Shown piece by piece: positions 58,728 to 64,000 of a stretch of 64,000 bases of DNA. The stretch spans positions 1 through 64,000 of the forward strand of contig CAWHUL010000004.1 in NCBI GenBank assembly GCA_963832365.1. Reading direction: 5' to 3'. The position numbers and the translations under genes were made by a program. The stretch is from CAWBRT01 sp963832365 (lineage in GTDB: Bacteria; Acidobacteriota; Terriglobia; Terriglobales; Acidobacteriaceae). The notes beneath the pieces are model-generated. The model ran no database searches, was not told the DNA's origin, and saw only the letters and a program-made list of their open reading frames with translations. Position 1 is the stretch's first letter. Each line of letters begins with the position of its first letter.

Positions 58728-59118
58728 GTCCTTATCCAATCAATTTCACAACAATTACGCTGGGGACCGCGTCCTTCAAGCGAGGCAAGCGGCGCAACTG
58801 AAACTCCGGAAGCTACTCCGTTGGCTTGCGAACCTGCTTTGGACTTTTTGGGTTGCAAAGGCGGCCCAGAGCGGTACAATGCCGTGATTCAGAGTTCAAA
58901 ATAAGATTTCAGATGAAACCATCCTTGTCCGAGCAGGAAAGGGCAGAAGCATGAAAGCGCTCTTCGCCAAACTGGCCAAGGATCCCGGCCCACTGATCAA
59001 AGTTATCCCAAATAATTAGTTGAAGCGGGGATAGACGTGGTCACTGGTCACGAGCTGGAAGAGTAAATAGGCGCCTACATATTTCCGATCGGTATTTTAT
59101 CGATACGCGGAGGATTTA
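58728..59118. other. Gap before the solute-binding protein gene
   Basis: No gene is recognised. The end of the insertion element is unclear in 58728-58900. A GGAGG site lies seven bases before 59119. Confidence 0.45.
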
Positions 59119-60372
59119 ATGAAAAAGATATTGGGTACCACACTGGTGTTTTTGTTTTCGCTCTGCCTGTCCACGAGCGCTCTGGCTCAGACCAACGAGA
59201 TTCGCGTTCTGCTGGGAAATCATCCTTACGGCGATCTGGTAAAGGCCTCTATTCCCGATTTTGAGAAAGCGACCGGGATCCGGGTTAAGGTCGAACAACT
59301 GCAGGAGAGCCAGCTCAGCACGAAACTAGCGACCGAGTTTGCCACCCGCTCATCGACTGTCGATGTGTTTATGACCCGTCCCTTGCAGGAAGTGAAGATG
59401 TTCTACAAGAACAGTTGGGTGGAGCCACTCAGCATGGACTTCTCCGATTATCCGAAGAATGTTATGAGCGCCGTTACCTTCGGAGGGAAAGTCTACATTG
59501 TGCCGCTGGTGATGGACTGGGAAGTGATTTATTACCGGAAAGATCTCTTCCAGAAAGCCGGCCTCAAGGTTCCCAAGAACTTTACCGAACTTGAAGCTGC
59601 TGCCAGGAAGCTCAACGCGGATGGCGTTGCTGGATTTGCCTCGCGCGGGAAAGGCGCAGCCGCCGTGACTCAGTTGTCCAGTTACGTCTACAACTATGGC
59701 GGAAATTATCTTGACAAGGGGACTGCTGTTTTTGATTCCAAGCCGGCTGTTGATGCCATTCGCTTTTACGGCAAACTTGTGAGCAACTATGGTCCTAAGG
59801 GCGTGGCGGCAATGTCCTGGGAAAGTATCCTGCCGCTGTTCCAAGCCGGCAAGATCGCTATGTGGACTGATACCGCCGTGTTCTACGGGCAGGTTGTCGA
59901 TCCAGCCAAGACGCAGGTTGCACCCGCCAATGTCGGGATCGCCAACTTCCCTGCCGGTCCAAGTATGAACACGCCGTATTTCGCTACTGCCTGGGGCATG
60001 GCGATCGGCAGCCAATCGAAGCACAAGGATTTGGCAATGAAGTTCCTGCAGTGGGCGACTAGCAAGGAAATGGCTAGCAAGGGGGTACTTGCCGGCATCA
60101 CGATGGCGCGCTCTTCCGTATGGCAAGACAAGGCGGTAGCGGCCAAGATCAGCCGCGAGCTCGTCGAAACTCGGTCTTTTGCCGCCAAGAACGGTAATCC
60201 ACTGGACCGCCCATTCATGAGTGCAGTCGGCGAGGTCCGTGATCTGATCGGTGAATTGGTAATCGAATCGATCAACACCAAGGGCGAGTCGCCAAATCTT
60301 GAAAGAATGGCGAAGGAAAAGGCCGCCAAGGCGAATGACATCCTTAAGGAAACCGGGGAATATGGCAAGTAG
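59119..60372 (+). CDS. ABC transporter solute-binding protein, family 1
   Basis: A 417-residue periplasmic protein. The signal peptide is KKILGTTLVFLFSLCLSTSALA. The mature two-lobe fold is of the sugar-binding (SBP_bac_1) type: IRVLLGNHPYGDLVKASIPD, FEKATGIRVKVEQLQ, VDVFMTRPLQEVKMFY, VPLVMDWEVIYYRKDLF, PKNFTELEAAARKL and IAMWTDTAVFYG. Ligand is likely a sugar or polyol. No permease or ATPase gene follows, since the next gene is on the other strand, so the partner genes are elsewhere or lost. GGAGG lies before the ATG. Confidence 0.88.
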   Translation: MKKILGTTLVFLFSLCLSTSALAQTNEIRVLLGNHPYGDLVKASIPDFEKATGIRVKVEQLQESQLSTKLATEFATRSSTVDVFMTRPLQEVKMFYKNSWVEPLSMDFSDYPKNVMSAVTFGGKVYIVPLVMDWEVIYYRKDLFQKAGLKVPKNFTELEAAARKLNADGVAGFASRGKGAAAVTQLSSYVYNYGGNYLDKGTAVFDSKPAVDAIRFYGKLVSNYGPKGVAAMSWESILPLFQAGKIAMWTDTAVFYGQVVDPAKTQVAPANVGIANFPAGPSMNTPYFATAWGMAIGSQSKHKDLAMKFLQWATSKEMASKGVLAGITMARSSVWQDKAVAAKISRELVETRSFAAKNGNPLDRPFMSAVGEVRDLIGELVIESINTKGESPNLERMAKEKAAKANDILKETGEYGK

Positions 60373-60699
60373 TGGCTTTGCGGGATGGCAGAGTATCGTG
60401 ACGGATGTTACAAGGCCTCCCGCGCACCAGTCAAGATGCGGTCACCTGGGTCTTCGCCGCTAAAGCAATGCTAAAGCAATGCAGATGATACTTCCGCCCC
60501 GCCGCCGGCTATAACGCGATGCCGACGGCCCAAGAGACGGCGCCGATGATTGCCGAAGCAGAAAGGACGACGAAACTTATACCAGCCTTAACCTTCGCAT
60601 GCTTCGCAACCCAGCCATCGTGAACCTGTTCGACGGCTGGGCCGCGCCCTGTCGGGTCCCTGCAATAATCACGCCACGGAATCACATAAAGGTAAACGA
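60373..60699. other. Gap without a recognised gene
   Basis: Between convergent genes. CTAAAGCAATG occurs twice in direct tandem at about 60462-60483. No hairpin with a T-run was found. Confidence 0.45.
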
Positions 60700-62439
60700 T
60701 TATTGCCCATTTAAAGAGCGGTTGGTATAAGCGCCAGACATCAGCGACGTGGCATGATCAGTAAATTGCTGAAGCACCCCTCTTCGAGGCTTGCGCGATG
60801 GCAATTTCCATGCGCTCTTCCTTTGGAGCAGCATTTCTTCAATCTGCTGCGGCGACTTTCTTTGACCCTCAGTCCCGATGACATTCAGTTTCCGGTTTGG
60901 GATGTCGATCTCGATGAGGTCCCCATTTTCCACCAATGCGATTGGCCCACCATCGACAGCTTCAGGAGAAACATGGCCGATGCATGGCCCGCTAGTCGCA
61001 CCAGAGAACCTTCCATCCGTAATCAACGCCACACTGCCATTGAGCGATGCATCAAAAACAATCGCATCGGTTGTCATCAACATCTCGGGGGCGCCGGATC
61101 CCTTTGGTCCTTCATATCGAATGAAGATTACATCGCCCGGCTTGATCTTGCCGGAGACGATTGCCTCCTGAGCGCCTTCTTCCGAATCAAATACGGCCGC
61201 GGGGCCAACATGATGATGCATAGAAGGAGCGACAGCGGCGTATTTGATAACCGAGCCCTCCGGCGCGATATTACCTCTGAGAATTGCGATCGAACCTTTC
61301 TTTGGCGAATTCTCCGGCTTGCGAATAACCTCTTCCACGGAGACCCTGAAGTTCTCCAGATATTCATGACAGTGGCGGAAAAAGCCGTTGTCCCAGAGCT
61401 CCTGCAGATTCTCCCCGAGTGTCCTGCCAGTCACGGTCATCACATTCAGGTCCAGATGGTCCCTGATGAGCCATTGAACCATGGGAATTCCGCCGGCAAA
61501 CCAGAGCATCTCGGTCACGAATTTTCCGCTCGGCTGAATATTGGTCAGATAGGGTATCTCGCGGCTGGCGCAGTCGAACATCTCCGGCTCCAGCACCCAT
61601 CCCAGCTCGTGTGCGATGGCCGGGAAATGGATCATTGCATTCGTGCTGCCGGCGATAGCGGCATGCACCTTGATAGCATTCTCGAAGCTGGCGCGAGTCA
61701 GCACCTTGGAGGCGGTGATACCTTTTGCAGCCAGCTTCAGGATTTGTCCGCCCGCAACGCGCGAAATGCGGCGGATTTCAGCAAACGTCGACGGCATCAG
61801 CGCGCTGCCGGGTAAGGTCATACCCAGCGCCTCAGACATGCATTGCATGGTGCTCGCCGTTCCCATAAATTGGCAGGCGCCCACCGTGGGGCAACCAGAT
61901 CGCTGATAGTGCAGAATCTCTTTCTCGGGGAGTTCTCCTTTTTTCCAGGCCGCCGACAATGCGCCGCACTTTGCAGAGGTGCTCATACCAGGCGCGGGGC
62001 GCATCGAGCCGCCAGGAATATGGATGGCGGGGATGTCCATGCGAGCCGCAGCCATCAGATGCGCGGGGATAGATTTGTCGCAACTGGATATCAGGATCAT
62101 ACCGTCCCAGGGAATTACGGAAGCGTGTAGCTCAACCATGTTGGCTATGGCCTCCCTGGATGCGAGTATGTAATTCATGCCCTCATGCCCCTGGCCCCAG
62201 CCGTCACAAATATCGGTCACATGATGCCGCGCAGCTCTTCCACCTGCTTCGTGTACCCCCATCGATGCTTCGTCATTGAGTGTATTCAAGTGGAAACTGC
62301 CAGGGTGGCTTTCACCCCAAACGTCATCGACAAGGATGTGTGGCTTACTGGTGTCCTCTTCCGACCAGTTCATGCCCATTCGCAATGCATCTACTTGCGA
62401 CCAAAGATCGCGTGCCGGACGGCATTTCTGTGTGCTCAT
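60700..62439 (-). CDS. IlvD/Edd-family dehydratase
   Basis: A 579-residue Fe-S dehydratase. The cysteines lie in LISSCDKSIPAHLMAAARMD and the strongly conserved SGCPTVGACQFMGTASTMQC. Substrate and Mg residues occur in ICDGWGQGHEGMNY, and the end signature is TDGRFSGATSGPCIGHVSPE with EAVDGGPIALVENGD. The family holds dihydroxy-acid dehydratase, 6-phosphogluconate dehydratase and sugar-acid dehydratases. The N-terminus (about 60 residues before the DVWGESHPGS stretch) and the neighbour sugar-binding protein favour a sugar acid substrate over IlvD; no ilv genes are near. It is probably not the only dehydratase in the genome. Confidence 0.85.
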   Translation of the reverse strand: MSTQKCRPARDLWSQVDALRMGMNWSEEDTSKPHILVDDVWGESHPGSFHLNTLNDEASMGVHEAGGRAARHHVTDICDGWGQGHEGMNYILASREAIANMVELHASVIPWDGMILISSCDKSIPAHLMAAARMDIPAIHIPGGSMRPAPGMSTSAKCGALSAAWKKGELPEKEILHYQRSGCPTVGACQFMGTASTMQCMSEALGMTLPGSALMPSTFAEIRRISRVAGGQILKLAAKGITASKVLTRASFENAIKVHAAIAGSTNAMIHFPAIAHELGWVLEPEMFDCASREIPYLTNIQPSGKFVTEMLWFAGGIPMVQWLIRDHLDLNVMTVTGRTLGENLQELWDNGFFRHCHEYLENFRVSVEEVIRKPENSPKKGSIAILRGNIAPEGSVIKYAAVAPSMHHHVGPAAVFDSEEGAQEAIVSGKIKPGDVIFIRYEGPKGSGAPEMLMTTDAIVFDASLNGSVALITDGRFSGATSGPCIGHVSPEAVDGGPIALVENGDLIEIDIPNRKLNVIGTEGQRKSPQQIEEMLLQRKSAWKLPSRKPRRGVLQQFTDHATSLMSGAYTNRSLNGQ

Positions 62440-62468
62440 CGCTCCTCCTTGCTGCAGGATGATTTCTC

Positions 62469-62681
62469 TCAGGCGGTGGTCTCAATCTCAACCGGCTTAT
62501 CCATCAGGTTTCCTGCCGCATCGAAAACCATCTCGGCAGGCGATCTTACTACTTCAATCTCCGGCTTGGTAGAGGTTTCAACCAACAGCGACTCAGAAAG
62601 ATAGATCTCGCCAATGCGCAACTTGCCCTTGATGCGGACAAATCCGACCTTACTGAGATCCAGCGCGGTGCACGTCTTCAT
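62469..62681 (-). CDS. Short uncharacterised open frame between hemL and the dehydratase
   Basis: A 70-residue reading from the ATG at 62681 with KGKLRIGEIYLSESLLVETS and KPEIEVVRSPAEMVFDAAGN. The charged, beta-like composition looks protein-like, yet I know no family. A longer frame reaches back over the hemL stop to a TTG at 62792. It may be a C-terminal remnant of a lost gene. It sits 29 bases before the dehydratase start, so it could be co-transcribed. Confidence 0.35.
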   Translation of the reverse strand: MKTCTALDLSKVGFVRIKGKLRIGEIYLSESLLVETSTKPEIEVVRSPAEMVFDAAGNLMDKPVEIETTA

Positions 62682-62769
62682 AGCGGCGAAAATCGCATCG
62701 CGACTTACACGCGAAGCGAAGGCCGCCGCGGCACTCGATAACCTAATTCCGCCAATGCTGGCGGAGCCC

Positions 62770-64000
62770 CTAGTTACTCCCAACCAGTGCAAGTGCTTCT
62801 CTGGCGGCGGCCACCGTCTGCTCGATTTCTTCTTCCGTATGCGCGGCGCTCATAAAGGCGGCTTCGAATTGCGAGGGCGGCAGCCAGACACCCGCGTTTA
62901 GCATTGCCCTATGGAATTGCCCGAACTGCCCGGTGTTGCAACCGGCGGCGCTGTCCCAGTCAGTCACCGCGTGATCGACGAAAAAGAACGTGAACATAGA
63001 CCCCGCATGGTTGGCCGTGATGTGCACACCGGCTTCGCGCGCGGCATCGAGCACGCGGTTGACGAGCGTTGTGGTGAGCTTTTCCAGTCGGGGATAAAGC
63101 TGCTGGCGGTTGTTGCGCAGCGTGCAGAGCATCGCCAGTCCGGCGGCCATAGCCAGCGGATTACCGCTGAGCGTGCCGGCCTGGTACATCGGTCCGAGCG
63201 GGGCCACCAGGTTCATGGTTTCCGCAGCGCCGCCGTAGGCGCCCACCGGCAGTCCGCCGCCGATGATCTTGCCCAGCGTCGTCAGGTCCGGGGTGATCTT
63301 GTGCAGCTCCTGCACGCCGCCAAAGGCGACGCGGAAGCCCGTCATGACCTCATCGAAGATCAGCAGCGCGCCTTCACGGCGGGTGATCTCGCGCAGGAAT
63401 TCCAGGTAGCCCGGTTGCGGCAGCACGCAGCCCATGTTGCCAACGATGGGCTCCACAATGATGCAGGCAATCTGTCCCTTGAGCCGGTGGAAAGCCTCTT
63501 CGACAGCCTTGGGATGGTTGAAGGGCAGCGCCAGCGTGAACTGAACGAATTCCTCGGGCACACCGGCCGAGCCGGGAATGCCAAGGGTAGCAACCCCTGA
63601 ACCGGCCTTCACCAGCAGCGCGTCCGTGTGGCCGTGGTAGCAGCCTTCGAACTTGATGATGTATTTTCGCTTGGTGGCGGCGCGAGCCAGACGGATGGCC
63701 GACATGGTGGCTTCGGTTCCGGAGCTGACGAAGCGCAGCTTTTCGATAGACGGAAACGCCTCGATGACGGCCTCGGCCAGCTCGATCTCCGACGGAGTCG
63801 AGGCACCGAAGCTTGTTCCTTTGCGAGCCGCGCCGATGATTGCTTCGACGACTTCCGGGGCCGCATGGCCAAGCAACAGAGGGCCCCATGAACAAACATA
63901 ATCGATGTACGCATTGCCGTCGGCATCGTATACGTGGGCGCCTTCGCCGCGTACCAGGAAGGGCGGTTCTCCGCCGACTGCGCGGAAGGCGCGCACCGGC
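62770..64000 (-). CDS. hemL: Glutamate-1-semialdehyde 2,1-aminomutase (5' end outside window)
   Basis: The first visible residues are PVRAFRAVGGEPPF, which in the family follow GGVNS about 20 residues from the start, so about 20-25 codons lie beyond 64000. The PLP-enzyme motifs are YIDYVCSWGPLLLGHAAPEV, VSSGTEATMSAIRLARAATK, KFEGCYHGHTDALLVKAGSG, then LLIFDEVMTGFRVAFGG and TLGKIIGGGLPVGAYGG with the Schiff-base Lys. It converts glutamate-1-semialdehyde to 5-aminolevulinate for heme and cobalamin. It ends at 62770. The gene is intact as far as seen. Confidence 0.95.
   Translation of the reverse strand, partial: PVRAFRAVGGEPPFLVRGEGAHVYDADGNAYIDYVCSWGPLLLGHAAPEVVEAIIGAARKGTSFGASTPSEIELAEAVIEAFPSIEKLRFVSSGTEATMSAIRLARAATKRKYIIKFEGCYHGHTDALLVKAGSGVATLGIPGSAGVPEEFVQFTLALPFNHPKAVEEAFHRLKGQIACIIVEPIVGNMGCVLPQPGYLEFLREITRREGALLIFDEVMTGFRVAFGGVQELHKITPDLTTLGKIIGGGLPVGAYGGAAETMNLVAPLGPMYQAGTLSGNPLAMAAGLAMLCTLRNNRQQLYPRLEKLTTTLVNRVLDAAREAGVHITANHAGSMFTFFFVDHAVTDWDSAAGCNTGQFGQFHRAMLNAGVWLPPSQFEAAFMSAAHTEEEIEQTVAAAREALALVGSN

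Noticed and set aside
1..64000. tRNA or rRNA genes
   Set aside because: No cloverleaf with a GGTTCGAATCC-like arm or rRNA core sequence was recognised by reading; a covariance scan was not possible here.

Overview
The window looks like a chromosomal stretch of an Acidobacteriota genome, probably class Terriglobia. This is inference: G+C-rich coding, very dense antisense open frames, heptamer repeats of the GTTTCAA/GTTTCGA type between housekeeping genes, an Ig-like repeat exoprotein, and the neighbourhood aroC-def-fmt-rsmB, panB-hyp-panC, YhaM-like nuclease, parvulin and hemL. No rRNA or tRNA gene was recognised, so the assignment rests on gene content only.

Layout. 1-1680: an IS91-type element with a tyrosine recombinase end overlapping the HUH transposase. 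1710-6489: a catabolic unit (CitMHS-type transporter, AtuA-like protein and its C-terminal partner) preceded by a sigma-54 promoter and the gene of a sigma-54 activator. 6678-9250: mobile-element debris, two degraded copies of one tyrosine recombinase as an inverted duplication, plus a broken mandelate racemase-like gene flanked by direct repeats. 9700-15730: a co-directional run of small redox and detoxification-type enzymes (SDR, alpha/beta hydrolase, DJ-1/PfpI, VOC, two zinc-free MDR reductases). 16.1-20.9 kb: Ig-repeat exoprotein and a cobalt ECF transporter cbiMQO with a candidate cobalamin riboswitch. 21.1-26.1 kb: a ThDP enzyme, a secreted phosphodiesterase and an AAA+ ATPase.

26.2-32.0 kb is the most distinctive metabolic locus: a GntR/FCD regulator with a perfect palindromic operator, then three subunits of a 2-oxoacid:ferredoxin oxidoreductase with a fused gamma-delta subunit and Arg in the YPITP loop, a strong terminator, and an OFA-type (oxalate/formate antiporter-like) MFS gene. 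Together they suggest ferredoxin-linked oxalate oxidation. 33-37.6 kb: a secreted metalloprotease and a tetraheme cytochrome / FeS protein / NrfD membrane module with a CRP-like site upstream.

37.7-57.3 kb is mostly housekeeping: FabG-like SDR, rsmB, fmt, def, aroC, a two-component pair, YhaM-like nuclease, a SurA/PrsA-like isomerase, 3-methyladenine glycosylase, panC and panB, deoxynucleoside kinase, polysaccharide deacetylase. Within it lies a bcp-type peroxiredoxin gene whose peroxidatic Cys codon is TGA, followed by a plausible SECIS hairpin: a candidate selenoprotein. 57.6-58.7 kb is an IS110 element; 59-64 kb holds a solute-binding protein, an IlvD/Edd dehydratase and hemL, cut by the window end.

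Five otherwise convincing genes (SDR, phosphodiesterase, AAA+ ATPase, OFA transporter, peroxiredoxin) each carry what reads as one extra base. This could be sequence error or real decay, and is reported as its own finding.
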